From positions 1 through 15,774 of the forward strand of contig SIAL01000026.1 of assembly GCA_009691815.1 (NCBI GenBank): DNA of 15,774 bases, given 5' to 3'. The DNA comes from Gemmataceae bacterium (GTDB lineage Bacteria; Planctomycetota; Planctomycetia; Gemmatales; Gemmataceae). Shown here one piece after another: positions 7,607 to 15,641 of this stretch; position 1 is the stretch's first letter, and the number at the start of each line of letters is the position of its first letter. The notes beneath the pieces were generated by a model, which saw only the letters and a program-made list of their open reading frames with translations, searched no databases and was not told the origin of the DNA. The translations under genes were made by a program, and so were the position numbers.

Positions 7607-9124
7607 TTAGGGTTTTCGTTGGCTCTTATTGGAGCGCAGTTCTAAAAGTTTGGCGGCCATGGCCATTCCCCTTTCCGGCAGGGTCGCGATCAAGTTGTTG
7701 GTTTCCCCCAAATCTTGGGAAAGGTCAAACAGCATTCCCGCCGGGTCCTGACCCAATTCCGTGTCGGTTCCCTGTGCTCGCTTGGGCCCTTTGCCCGGTT
7801 CGATGTATTTCCAGGTGCCCTGACGCAGCGATAAACGGTTGGCATGTTCGATCAAAAACTCGCGCCCCTTGGGATCATGGCCCAACAAAGCGGGCAGGGT
7901 ATTCAGGCTATCGGGGCTATCCCCTTCCTTAAGAGTCTGCCCTAGGAGACTGGCGAAGCTCGACAAAAAATCGACCTGACAAACAAGGGCATTGGAGACG
8001 GATGGCTTGATCATCGCGGGCCATCGCAGCAAAAACGGGATGCGAGTGCCCCCCTCAAAGTTGGAATATTTCCCGCCACGAAGAGGACCGGCAGGTTTGT
8101 GATCGCCCAGTTTAACCACCGCATCGTCATAGTAGCCATCGTTAATGACTGGGCCGTTGTCCGAGGTAAAAATCACGATGGTGTTCTTGGTCAAGTCGTG
8201 TTTTTCCAAGGTTTTCAGAATCTCGCCCACGCAAAAATCGGCCTGAAGAATGCAGTCGCCCCTAGGGCCCATACCCGATTTCCCCACAAATCGTGGATTA
8301 GGCACACGGGGTACATGAATATCATGCAGCCCAAAATAAAGAAAAAACGGATCCTTTTTGTGGTTCTCGATAAATCGGGTCGCCTTTTGGGCTAGGGTGT
8401 CCGCCATGGTCTCATCGTCCCAAAGGGCCGCTTTGCCACCAGTCATCCAGCCGATCCTGCTGATGCCCTTGACGATGGTCATGTCGTGACCATGATGCCA
8501 ACGCATCCGCAATAACTCGGGATTTTCCTTGCCCGTGGGCTCGTTCCCCACCTTTTTCTTAAAGCTGACCTCGATAGGGTCCTTGGAATCCAACCCTGCC
8601 ACCCGACCGTTTTCCACATACACACACGGGACTCGATCACCGGTCGCGGGGATGATAAACGATTCTTTGAAACCGACCTCGGCCGGGCCGGGTTGGATAA
8701 GGCCATTCCAATCGGGACCATTCGGCCCACCCAAACCGAGGTGCCATTTGCCCACCACCCCGGTGGTATAACCGGCTATTTGAAAAACCTTGGCGAGCGT
8801 GTGGGTGGTCGGGGGAATAATCAACGGGGCGTTTCCAGGAAGGACTCCCGTGCCCGACTTACGAAACGCATATTCCCCGGTCAACATCGAAAACCGAGAC
8901 GGGGTACAGGTCCCCGAGGAACAGTGCCCATCGGTAAAGCGAATCCCCTCGGCGGCGATCCTGTCGATGTGGGGAGTGGTCACCCTCTTGGCTCCATAGC
9001 ACGAAACATCGCCATAGCCGATGTCGTCGGCATAGATCAAAACCACATTGGGTTTCGTCCCGTCCGCAAACAGTTGCAGGGGCATCACCAAAATCAAGCT
9101 GGCTAGAAACAATCGCCTTGTCAT
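7607..9124 (-). CDS. Secreted formylglycine-dependent sulfatase (arylsulfatase A family)
   Basis: A 505-residue type I sulfatase predicted to hydrolyse a sulfate ester in the periplasm or at the cell surface. The start MTRRLFLASLILVMPLQLFA is a typical signal peptide. Metal ligands Asp33-Asp34 (YADDIGYG) are followed by the sulfatase signature with the formylglycine cysteine at Cys73 (CTPSR, Arg77), then GKWHLG (Lys126, His128), LHDIHVP (His267) and TSDNG (Asp322, Asn323). All catalytic positions look intact, so it should be active after Cys73 is converted by a maturation enzyme, which is not in this window. The frame runs up to 9250, but the upstream 42 residues are proline- and lysine-rich without family likeness. 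The ATG at 9122-9124 begins the signal peptide and has GGAAG just upstream. It is the first gene of the probable operon with the NamZ fusion. Substrate is unknown. Confidence 0.93.
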   Translation of the reverse strand: MTRRLFLASLILVMPLQLFADGTKPNVVLIYADDIGYGDVSCYGAKRVTTPHIDRIAAEGIRFTDGHCSSGTCTPSRFSMLTGEYAFRKSGTGVLPGNAPLIIPPTTHTLAKVFQIAGYTTGVVGKWHLGLGGPNGPDWNGLIQPGPAEVGFKESFIIPATGDRVPCVYVENGRVAGLDSKDPIEVSFKKKVGNEPTGKENPELLRMRWHHGHDMTIVKGISRIGWMTGGKAALWDDETMADTLAQKATRFIENHKKDPFFLYFGLHDIHVPRVPNPRFVGKSGMGPRGDCILQADFCVGEILKTLEKHDLTKNTIVIFTSDNGPVINDGYYDDAVVKLGDHKPAGPLRGGKYSNFEGGTRIPFLLRWPAMIKPSVSNALVCQVDFLSSFASLLGQTLKEGDSPDSLNTLPALLGHDPKGREFLIEHANRLSLRQGTWKYIEPGKGPKRAQGTDTELGQDPAGMLFDLSQDLGETNNLIATLPERGMAMAAKLLELRSNKSQRKP

Positions 9125-9374
9125 GGACTTCCACCATTTCTTTGAAGTGGGCACCCTCTTTTTGTACCTTTTTGGCGGGTCTGGTGGTAGGGGCCTTTTT
9201 AGTCCTTCACCGAGGGTTCCCAACAGCAAGGGGGCCATTAAAGGGGGCATTGCGGGTTCGGCTCCCTTTTTGGATCCCCTGTTTATGGGGTAAAATTGCG
9301 GACACGGTGAAGGGCAATGGGTAGAACAGCATCATCCTTAAACCCCTTTTCAGGGCCAAGAAAGGCGCCATGCC

Positions 9375-9623
9375 ATGAATCCCCTTAAATCCATCATCGA
9401 AGGCACGCTCCAACCGGATGGCCCATTGGTTCTTGACGAAGCCCCCAATTTGCCCCCCGGCCGGGTCAAGGTGGTGGTGAGAGGGAATGTTTCCGATAAA
9501 GCCCTATCGCCAGAATTCTTTCAAATGATGGAAGAGATCTGGTCCGCCCAACAATCAAGAGGCCATGTGCCACAGAGTGCTGATGCGTTGGAAACAGAAC
9601 GGCGGAATTTTCTTGACAAATGA
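9375..9623 (+). CDS. Small antitoxin-like hypothetical protein
   Basis: An 82-residue acidic protein. The N-terminal half (IIEGTLQPDGPLVLDEAPNL, then PPGRVKVVVR) has the strand pattern 'short beta hairpin, L-P-x-G-x-V-x-V-x-V' seen in small AbrB- or DUF104-like antitoxin families. The C-terminal half (FFQMMEEIWSAQQSRGHVPQ, then SADALETERRNF) looks helical, as expected of a toxin-wrapping tail. This likeness is from pattern memory and weak. The ATG at 9375 has AAGAAAGG about 9 nt upstream. No toxin gene follows: an overlapping ATGA at 9620-9623 opens only a 15-codon frame, and the next gene is convergent. It could be a solitary antitoxin, a regulator or a relic. Confidence 0.6.
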   Translation: MNPLKSIIEGTLQPDGPLVLDEAPNLPPGRVKVVVRGNVSDKALSPEFFQMMEEIWSAQQSRGHVPQSADALETERRNFLDK

Positions 9624-9736
9624 AGCGCAATTGGCCACCTTTAATGGCATCAAAGTTGAACTGCTAACCTAGCCCCGGCCCAGTCGAGAGAGTACCGCCA
9701 ACGATTTTCCGTTTCGCTCTTGCCCCTTTTTCAATC

Positions 9737-10531
9737 CTATTTCTCTTGCTTTTGTGAAAATAGCCACCGCATCATGGCCGGTTCCGCATAGGCCCTGTTC
9801 CAAGCATCGTGGCCCACATCGGCATATTCCGTGTATTTTGGGTTCGCCCCGGCCTTTTTCAGCGCTTCGATCATGTTGCGCGATCGCTCCGGAATCACAA
9901 CCCCATCCTTGGCACCATGAAACGCCCAGACGGGTACTTTGGCGGCCTGAATACCTTGCGACTCATCGCCTCCCCCGCACACAGGCACCGCCGCCGCAAA
10001 CCGATTGGGATACCGACAGATCAAGTCCCATGCCCCATAACCACCCATGGAGAGCCCGGTCACATAAATCCGCGATTTGTCGATGGGGTGACTTTGCTCA
10101 AGAGAATGCAACAGTTTTAAGAGCAAGGCCTCCGGTTCGCTTGGATCTTTGGGCATTTCATGCGAACGAAGTGACCAATCGACCTCCACCCAGCGTTTCC
10201 CGTCGGGGCACTGCGGAGCGATCAGAAAACAGGGAAAGTCCTTGCGGGCGCCAGGCGTGGCGAACTCTTTCACCCCATGAACAATGGGCGTTTCGTTTTC
10301 GGTGCCCCGTTCCCCGGCGCCATGAAGAAAGATCACCAGCGGATAGGTGGTGCCTTTTTCCTCCTTTGCCGGTCGCAATAGTCGATACGGCAGAGACATA
10401 CCATTGGCTTGGAAGGTTTCCTTGGTAAGCAATTTGCGCCAGTCCATCGGTTTTGACTCTCCTGGTTTTGAAATTTGGGCGGGTACGATCAATGAGGTCT
10501 GGGTGGCCAACAGCAACACAAAGGCAAGCAT
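9737..10531 (-). CDS. Secreted alpha/beta hydrolase, esterase/phospholipase-like
   Basis: A 264-residue exported serine hydrolase. The N-terminus MLAFVLLLATQTSLIVPAQI is a signal sequence. The mature domain has the oxyanion-hole box FLHGAGERG (His70), the nucleophile elbow GLSMGG (Ser161), an acid in HGAKDGVVIP (Asp209) and the catalytic His241 in DVGHDAWN, so the triad is complete. It resembles the prolyl-oligopeptidase/carboxylesterase group often annotated as phospholipase or feruloyl-esterase-like in planctomycetes. An ester substrate, perhaps an acylated polysaccharide, is plausible but not shown. The frame continues to a GTG at 10570, but the ATG at 10529-10531 has GGGAG 7 nt upstream and starts the signal peptide. 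It is divergent from the next hydrolase gene and convergent with the small gene at 9375. Confidence 0.85.
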   Translation of the reverse strand: MLAFVLLLATQTSLIVPAQISKPGESKPMDWRKLLTKETFQANGMSLPYRLLRPAKEEKGTTYPLVIFLHGAGERGTENETPIVHGVKEFATPGARKDFPCFLIAPQCPDGKRWVEVDWSLRSHEMPKDPSEPEALLLKLLHSLEQSHPIDKSRIYVTGLSMGGYGAWDLICRYPNRFAAAVPVCGGGDESQGIQAAKVPVWAFHGAKDGVVIPERSRNMIEALKKAGANPKYTEYADVGHDAWNRAYAEPAMMRWLFSQKQEK

Positions 10532-10538
10532 CGCATTT

Positions 10539-10543
10539 CTCCC
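10539..10543 (-). promoter_or_regulatory. Ribosome binding site that fixes the start of the secreted hydrolase
   Basis: GGGAG on the minus strand, 7 nt before ATG 10529-10531. It supports this start over the in-frame GTG at 10568-10570, which would put 13 polar residues ahead of the signal peptide. Confidence 0.6.
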
Positions 10544-10631
10544 AAAATGGAGCGGAATCTCATTCCCCACGGCGCGGGGTTTCCTAACCCATTAGAATAC
10601 AACCTCGGCCCCCTTTTCCCGGAGTGCTTTC

Positions 10632-11795
10632 ATGTTGCGCGTCCTTTTGTTTGGGTTATTGCTGATTGTGAGCGGGTCCCTGCGGGCGGACTATCCGTGG
10701 GACAAGGCGGCACTAAAGGCTGTCTCTGTGGCGCCCACTTGGGGGACGAATGCCACCGGCCCGCGCGAATTGTACTATCCCGGCGTTTTTTACAACGGCA
10801 AGCCTACTAGGGTCTTTGCCTACTATGGCAAACCCGAGGGCAATGGGCCCTTCCCCGCCATGGTTTTGGTTCATGGGGGCGGCGGCAAGGCCTTTCCCGA
10901 TTGGGTGAAACATTGGACAAATCGGGGCTATTGCGCCATCGCCATGGACCTTTCCGGCAACTCGCCCACGGGCCGCCTTGCCGACGGCGCGCCCGATCAA
11001 TCCGACGAAACCAAATTCAAGGATTTCTCCATGGACAACCCCCGGGAAATGTGGAGCTACCACGCCGTGGCCGATGTGATCATGGCTCACAATCTGATCC
11101 GCTCCTTCCCCGAGGTCGATCCCTCGCGCATCGGAGTCACCGGGATCAGTTGGGGCGGTTATCTGACCTGCATTGTCGCCGGGGTCGACGACCGTTTTGC
11201 CGTGGCCGTGCCGGTGTATGGATGTGGTTTTTTGCACAAGGACAGTGCCTGGAAGCAATCGCGCTTTGACAAGATGACCACGGAGCAAAGCACCCGCTGG
11301 GTCAACGCCTTCGACCCCTCTCAACATGTCAATTCGACCAAATGCCCCATCCTGTTTCTCAATGGGACCAACGATTTCGCCTATCCGATGGGGAGCTATT
11401 TGCAAACTTTTGGGTTGGTGACTTCCCCCAAAACCCTGTCGATGCGGATGAGGCTCCCCCATGGGCACATTTGGACATTCGGCGAGGTCGATGCCTTTGT
11501 GGACTCGGTTCTCAAGGGTGGCAAGCCGTTGCCCAAAATGGGCGATTTGAATTGGGAAAAACCGACCGCGAGCACCACCGTATCCTCGGCAACCCCGCTT
11601 CGCGAGGCGAAGCTTTTCTTTGCCAAGGCCGAGGGTCCCTGGCAAAAGCGAGATTGGAAATCGGCCCCTGCCACCATCAAAGACGGCCGTATCACCGCCG
11701 TGCTACCCCCGGATCGGCCCATTGCGTTTTTCCTGGGGGTGGTGGATGACCGTGGCCTTGAAGTAACCACCACCCATAAGGTGTTGGAAAAATAG
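10632..11795 (+). CDS. Secreted dienelactone-hydrolase/acetylxylan-esterase-like protein with C-terminal beta domain
   Basis: A 387-residue exported alpha/beta hydrolase. Signal peptide MLRVLLFGLLLIVSGSLRA is followed by cleavage before DYPWDK. The catalytic region has LVHGGGG at 79-85 (oxyanion hole), nucleophile elbow GISWGG (Ser173), Asp248 in NGTNDFAYP and His277 or His279 in LPHGHIW. The family contains acetylxylan esterases and dienelactone hydrolases, and planctomycete members are often near sulfatases and polysaccharide loci. Residues about 310-387 form an extra strand-rich tail (AKLFFAKAEGPWQKRDWKSA, then FFLGVVDDRGLEVTT) of the kind appended to PhoPQ-activated-type hydrolases. The substrate is unknown. 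GGAG at 10621-10624 lies 7 nt before the ATG. It is divergent from the other hydrolase, with 100 bp between the start codons. Confidence 0.87.
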   Translation: MLRVLLFGLLLIVSGSLRADYPWDKAALKAVSVAPTWGTNATGPRELYYPGVFYNGKPTRVFAYYGKPEGNGPFPAMVLVHGGGGKAFPDWVKHWTNRGYCAIAMDLSGNSPTGRLADGAPDQSDETKFKDFSMDNPREMWSYHAVADVIMAHNLIRSFPEVDPSRIGVTGISWGGYLTCIVAGVDDRFAVAVPVYGCGFLHKDSAWKQSRFDKMTTEQSTRWVNAFDPSQHVNSTKCPILFLNGTNDFAYPMGSYLQTFGLVTSPKTLSMRMRLPHGHIWTFGEVDAFVDSVLKGGKPLPKMGDLNWEKPTASTTVSSATPLREAKLFFAKAEGPWQKRDWKSAPATIKDGRITAVLPPDRPIAFFLGVVDDRGLEVTTTHKVLEK

Positions 11796-11808
11796 GCGGC
11801 GGAAAAAT

Positions 11809-11850
11809 AGGCCCAGATTGGGGACGCGAACCTTGGTCAGGGGCCTTTTT
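11809..11850 (+). terminator. Possible intrinsic terminator after the esterase gene
   Basis: AGGCCC at 11809-11814 pairs with GGGCCT at 11841-11846, and a run of five T ends at 11850. It begins 14 bp beyond the esterase stop. The loop of 26 nt is long for an intrinsic terminator, so this is a tentative call. Confidence 0.35.
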
Positions 11851-11859
11851 CCGGCCAAT

Positions 11860-11874
11860 GCAAAGCGGCTTTGC
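11860..11874. promoter_or_regulatory. Perfect short hairpin GCAAAG-CGG-CTTTGC
   Basis: A 6-bp perfect inverted repeat with a 3-nt spacer, about 80 bp upstream of the PSCyt gene. There is no T-run after it. It may be part of the preceding terminator region or an operator for the downstream pair. Only the symmetry is seen. Confidence 0.3.
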
Positions 11875-11928
11875 GGATACTCTTTCGCCGGGTACTTGGG
11901 AACATGGTACAATGAAGGAACTCCCCCC

Positions 11929-11943
11929 ATGACTTGCCCATGA
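11929..11943 (+). promoter_or_regulatory. Possible leader mini-ORF before the PSCyt gene
   Basis: AAGGA at 11915-11919 precedes ATG 11929 by 9 nt. The resulting frame (M-T-C-P, stop) ends at 11943. Its TGA overlaps another ATG at 11940 in a different frame, which stops at 11984 inside the main gene. The main gene ATG at 11954 has no Shine-Dalgarno site of its own, so ribosomes might be delivered by this leader. It could also be chance. Confidence 0.2.
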
Positions 11944-11953
11944 GTTCTCCTCC

Positions 11954-14053
11954 ATGCAAGCGGCCTTTGTATTTGCCTTGGTGATTGGTTTGGTCCCTCC
12001 CGATTTTGAACGGGAAATTGTACCTATTTTGGCGGCAAAATGTCTAGGTTGCCACAACAAAAACGAAAGCAGCGGCGACCTCAGCCTACAAAGCAACGAT
12101 GCCCTTAAAGACCTTGTGCCAAATCCAGGTCCCGAAAAAGGCGAGCTGTTTCGCCGCATCCATAGCCAAGAAATGCCCCCCAAAGACAAGGGAAAAGTCC
12201 TTACCGAAAAGGAAAAACATACGCTCCTTGACTGGGTTCAGGCAGGAGCCTCTTGGCCCACCAGACGAAAACTGGGGCTTTATGAAAAGACCACGGCGAC
12301 CGTCGGCGGTCTGGATTGGTGGTCGCTTCAACCGATAAAAAAACCCACCGTTCCACCGCTTCCGGGCAACCAAAACCCCGTCGACGCCTTTGTACAAAAA
12401 GCCCAATCATTGCGACAAATGACCCCCGCCCCGGAGGCGGACAAACGCACCCTCATCCGCAGGCTTTCCTTTGACCTTTTAGGACTTCCCCCATCCTTTG
12501 AAGACACTAAACAATTTGAGGAAGACAAACGCCCCGATGCCTACGGCCGTCTGGTGGATCGCCTTTTGGCGGATCCCCGTTTTGGCGAACGCTGGGCGCG
12601 CCATTGGCTGGATCTGATTCGCTACGGCGACACCAATGGCTATGAACGAGACGGCGACAAACCCTTTGCCTGGAAATATCGCGATTATGTAATTCGGTCC
12701 ATCAACGCCGACAAACCCTATGACCGTTTCCTCATCGAACAAATGGCGGGTGACCAGCTTCCTAACCGGACCGAGGAGACGCTTATCGCCACCGGAATGC
12801 TCCGGGTGGGCACATGGGATGATGAACCCAATGACAGGTTGGAATACACCTATGATCGGCTGGAGGACATGGTTCATGTCTCCACGACGGCGTTTCTGGC
12901 GATGTCGGTGAAATGCGCCCGTTGTCACGACCACAAATTCGACCCTATCCCCCAAGAGGATTATCACAAGGTCGCGGCGGCATTCTGGCCGGGAGACCTT
13001 GTGGGCAATGGCCAAACCAAAGTGGATGGTTTTGATGTCCTTGCTTGGACCGATTTACCGGGAAAGCCAAAGCCTCTGCATCTGCTCAAAAAAGGAGATC
13101 CCAGACGGCCCGGACTCGAGGTTGGCCCGGGGTTTGTGTCGATGATTCCTGCCCTTGAGGCACAGACAACCCAAAAAAAGGAGGTCCTAAATCGCCGCCT
13201 GGAGCTGGCGAAAAACCTCGCCCATCCCAACAACCCCCTTACCGCCAGGGTCGCCGTCAACCGTATTTGGCAACAACACTTTGGCCAAGGAATTGTTCGC
13301 ACACCGGATAACTTTGGATTCAAAGGGGACCTTCCCTCCCATCCGGAATTGCTCGACTTCCTCGCCCAAGAGTTCATTAAAGGGGGCTGGAAAGCCAAAC
13401 CAATTCATCGCCTGATCCTTGCCTCGGCAACCTATCGGCAATCGTCGATCCATCCTCGGGAAGCCGACTTTTCCAGGGTCGATTCCCTCAATCGTTTTCT
13501 CTGGAAAGCCAACCGGCATCGGCTCGACGCCGAAGCCCTAAGGGATTCGTTGCTATCGGTGGGGGGCGGACTGGATACCACCATGTTTGGGCCGGGCATC
13601 ACGCCCACGCTGACTAACGAGGCTCTTGAGGGCCTATCGAGAAAGGCCGGGGCGTGGCAGCCATCGCCACTCGACAAACAACGCCGCCGGAGCATTTACA
13701 TTCATGTGCGGCGGTCCTTGATCAATCCGTTGCTTGGGACTTTTGATTTTGCCGACACCTCAAGACCCTGCGCCCAAAGGGATGTGACCCTTGTTGCTCC
13801 GCAGGCGCTCATGCTTTTGAACGATGGCTTTGTTCATGCGGAAAGCAAGGTCCTTGCCCAACGGGTAAGTAAGGCAAAGACCGATCCCAAGGGGCGAATT
13901 CAGGCCGCATGGCGAATGGCGCTAGGGCGCGATCCCACCCCCCATGAGGTTTCCCTTGGGCTTGATTTTCTGGCCCGGTTGGGTGACCAAGAGGGTCTCC
14001 GTAAACTTTGCCATGTTCTGGTCAACACCAACGAATTTGTTTATGTGGACTAA
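11954..14053 (+). CDS. Planctomycete cytochrome-c-like PSCyt1-DUF1549 (PSCyt2)-DUF1553 (PSD1) protein
   Basis: A 699-residue protein with the Planctomycetes-type architecture. PSCyt1 is at about 15-100, with haem site CLGCH (Cys30, Cys33, His34) and likely axial Met74 in EMPP. DUF1549 spans about 143-345, starting DAFVQKA, with RRLSFDLLGLPP, the RWARHWLDLIRYGDTNGYE core and a second CARCHDHKFDPI motif (Cys321, Cys324, His325). DUF1553 spans about 410-690, with NPLTARVAVNRIWQQHFGQG, NFGFKGDLPSHPELLDFLA and SATYRQSS. Function is unproven; a periplasmic c-type haem redox role in polymer breakdown is often supposed. It is compact: the linker between the two DUFs is about 65 residues, shorter than in many relatives. 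The N-terminus is hydrophobic (residues 1-14) but lacks basic residues and a clear cleavage site. No earlier in-frame start is available because of a stop at 11930-11932. It forms an operon with the DUF1501 gene. Confidence 0.95.
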   Translation: MQAAFVFALVIGLVPPDFEREIVPILAAKCLGCHNKNESSGDLSLQSNDALKDLVPNPGPEKGELFRRIHSQEMPPKDKGKVLTEKEKHTLLDWVQAGASWPTRRKLGLYEKTTATVGGLDWWSLQPIKKPTVPPLPGNQNPVDAFVQKAQSLRQMTPAPEADKRTLIRRLSFDLLGLPPSFEDTKQFEEDKRPDAYGRLVDRLLADPRFGERWARHWLDLIRYGDTNGYERDGDKPFAWKYRDYVIRSINADKPYDRFLIEQMAGDQLPNRTEETLIATGMLRVGTWDDEPNDRLEYTYDRLEDMVHVSTTAFLAMSVKCARCHDHKFDPIPQEDYHKVAAAFWPGDLVGNGQTKVDGFDVLAWTDLPGKPKPLHLLKKGDPRRPGLEVGPGFVSMIPALEAQTTQKKEVLNRRLELAKNLAHPNNPLTARVAVNRIWQQHFGQGIVRTPDNFGFKGDLPSHPELLDFLAQEFIKGGWKAKPIHRLILASATYRQSSIHPREADFSRVDSLNRFLWKANRHRLDAEALRDSLLSVGGGLDTTMFGPGITPTLTNEALEGLSRKAGAWQPSPLDKQRRRSIYIHVRRSLINPLLGTFDFADTSRPCAQRDVTLVAPQALMLLNDGFVHAESKVLAQRVSKAKTDPKGRIQAAWRMALGRDPTPHEVSLGLDFLARLGDQEGLRKLCHVLVNTNEFVYVD

Positions 14054-14059
14054 CTTGAC

Positions 14060-15502
14060 ATGAATGCTCGCCAACTTTTTCCCTGTGGACTCAACCGGCG
14101 CGAAGCCCTGTGGCAGATGGGCGGCGGGTTTACCGGCATCGCCCTAACCGCCATGCTCGAAGAGCAGGGTTTCTTTCGCAAACATCTCCAGGCGGCGGAG
14201 CCAACCCCTCAAGTTGCCAGCCCCCACTTCGCCCCCAAGGCCCGGGCCGTGATCCATCTGATGATGAACGGCGCTCCGAGTCAGGTAGACACCTTTGATC
14301 CCAAACCCTTGCTTGAGAAATATGCGGGCAAGGCTCTTCCTCAGGACAAAAAATACATCAACTCCGGCGGGCGCAAGGTGGGGTTTTTAACCCCGGCGTT
14401 TCGGCCCTTTCGACCGGGTGGAAAGAGCGGCATTCCCGTCTCCGACTATTTTCCTCATGTGCGATCTCACGCGGACAAATTAGCCGTGGTGCGCTCTTGT
14501 CACACCGACAGCCACGCCCATGGTAGCGCCCTTGTCGCCATGAACACGGGTAGCGTTTTCATTGGCAGGCCATCGCTAGGTTCGTGGTGCGTTTATGGGT
14601 TGGGAACGGCGTCCAAAAACCTCCCTGCGTATGTCGTCATGATGGACAAGCGGGGCGGCCCCATCAGCGGTCAGCCCAATTTTGGGTCCGGTTTTATGCC
14701 CGGCCAATTTCAGGGAACCCTTTTTCGTCCCGTCGGAACCCCCATCCTCAACCTCAGGGGACCGGATAGTCCCGCCATTCAGCGGGCGCAATTGGACCTT
14801 TTGGCAAAACTCAACGAGGACCATTTGGCCCTTAGGCCCGGCGGGGCGGAATTGGTCGCCCGTGCCCAAAGCTATGAATTGGCGTACCGGATGCAGGCCG
14901 AAGCCCCCGAAGCGGTTGACCTTGTCACGGAATCCCAAAAAACTCTGGATATGTATGGCATTGGCCGGGAACCCACTAATGATTTTGGCAGAAACTGCTT
15001 GATCGCCCGGCGCCTAGTCGAGCGCGGGGTCCGGTTTATTCAGCTCTACTCGGGCGGCGGCCACCTGGATGATACTTGGGATGCTCATGTCAGCATCGAA
15101 AAAAACCATGGCCAACACGCAAAAGAGGTGGATCAACCGATTGCCGCGCTCCTTTGGGATTTGGAACGACAGGGACTTTTGGAAAGCACCCTTGTTGTTT
15201 GGGGAGGCGAGTTTGGCCGCATGCCCTTTAGCGAGGGCCCGGGCGAGCCTGGCCGCAATCACAATCCGTATGGCTTTACTACTTGGTTTGCCGGGGCGGG
15301 GATTAAGGGGGGGATCACTTACGGCGCCACGGACGATTTTGGTTTTGAGGCGGTTGATAAAAAAGCCCATGTCCACGACCTCCATGCCACCATCTTGCAT
15401 CTGTTAGGATTTGACCATGAACGGCTGACCTATTTCCATCAGGGGAGAGACGAACGATTGACGGATGTTTACGGCCATGTCCTCGGCGGGATATTGAGCT
15501 AG
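14060..15502 (+). CDS. DUF1501 protein, partner of the PSCyt protein
   Basis: A 480-residue protein of the DUF1501 family, whose fold is related to alkaline phosphatases and sulfatases. The N-terminus has a twin-arginine-like stretch (NRREALWQMGGGFTGIALTA), pointing to Tat export of a folded, perhaps metal-bound protein. Family motifs are IHLMMNGAPSQVDTFDPKP (65-83), SCHTDSHAHGSA (147-157), GGGHLDDTWDAH (332-343), WGGEFGRMP (381-389), RNHNPYGFTTWFAGAGIKGG (399-418) and HVHDLHATILHLLG (437-450). The His and Asp residues in these motifs are candidate metal ligands. The biochemical activity is unknown. It starts 6 bp after the PSCyt stop, so the two are surely co-transcribed, which is the usual arrangement in Planctomycetes. 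Length and motifs appear complete. Confidence 0.95.
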   Translation: MNARQLFPCGLNRREALWQMGGGFTGIALTAMLEEQGFFRKHLQAAEPTPQVASPHFAPKARAVIHLMMNGAPSQVDTFDPKPLLEKYAGKALPQDKKYINSGGRKVGFLTPAFRPFRPGGKSGIPVSDYFPHVRSHADKLAVVRSCHTDSHAHGSALVAMNTGSVFIGRPSLGSWCVYGLGTASKNLPAYVVMMDKRGGPISGQPNFGSGFMPGQFQGTLFRPVGTPILNLRGPDSPAIQRAQLDLLAKLNEDHLALRPGGAELVARAQSYELAYRMQAEAPEAVDLVTESQKTLDMYGIGREPTNDFGRNCLIARRLVERGVRFIQLYSGGGHLDDTWDAHVSIEKNHGQHAKEVDQPIAALLWDLERQGLLESTLVVWGGEFGRMPFSEGPGEPGRNHNPYGFTTWFAGAGIKGGITYGATDDFGFEAVDKKAHVHDLHATILHLLGFDHERLTYFHQGRDERLTDVYGHVLGGILS

Positions 15503-15564
15503 GATTAGGCAAAGTTACGGCACTGGTGACTCGGTAATTGATCCCAAATTATCAAAGATAAAGG

Positions 15565-15597
15565 GCAAATTTCCCCCAAAAGCCTCAAAAAATTTGC
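15565..15597. repeat. 8-bp inverted repeat downstream of DUF1501
   Basis: GCAAATTT at 15565-15572 pairs with AAATTTGC at 15590-15597 across 17 nt, about 60 bp past the DUF1501 stop. It is followed by GGTTTCGGG rather than a T-run, so it is a weak terminator candidate at best. Confidence 0.35.
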
Positions 15598-15641
15598 GGT
15601 TTCGGGAAACTATTTGTAACCCAAAGGGAAGAGAAGTAGAG

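Noticed and set aside
9125..9374. Promoter-like boxes for the sulfatase operon and the small plus-strand gene.
   Set aside because: Candidate boxes had poor spacing (about 20 bp) or weak matches, so I could not support a specific promoter.
10713..11645. A 310-codon open frame on the minus strand opposite the esterase gene.
   Set aside because: It lies entirely opposite a gene with signal peptide, catalytic triad and Shine-Dalgarno site. Its translation is rich in G, H, P and R without domain likeness, as expected of a shadow frame in GC-rich DNA.
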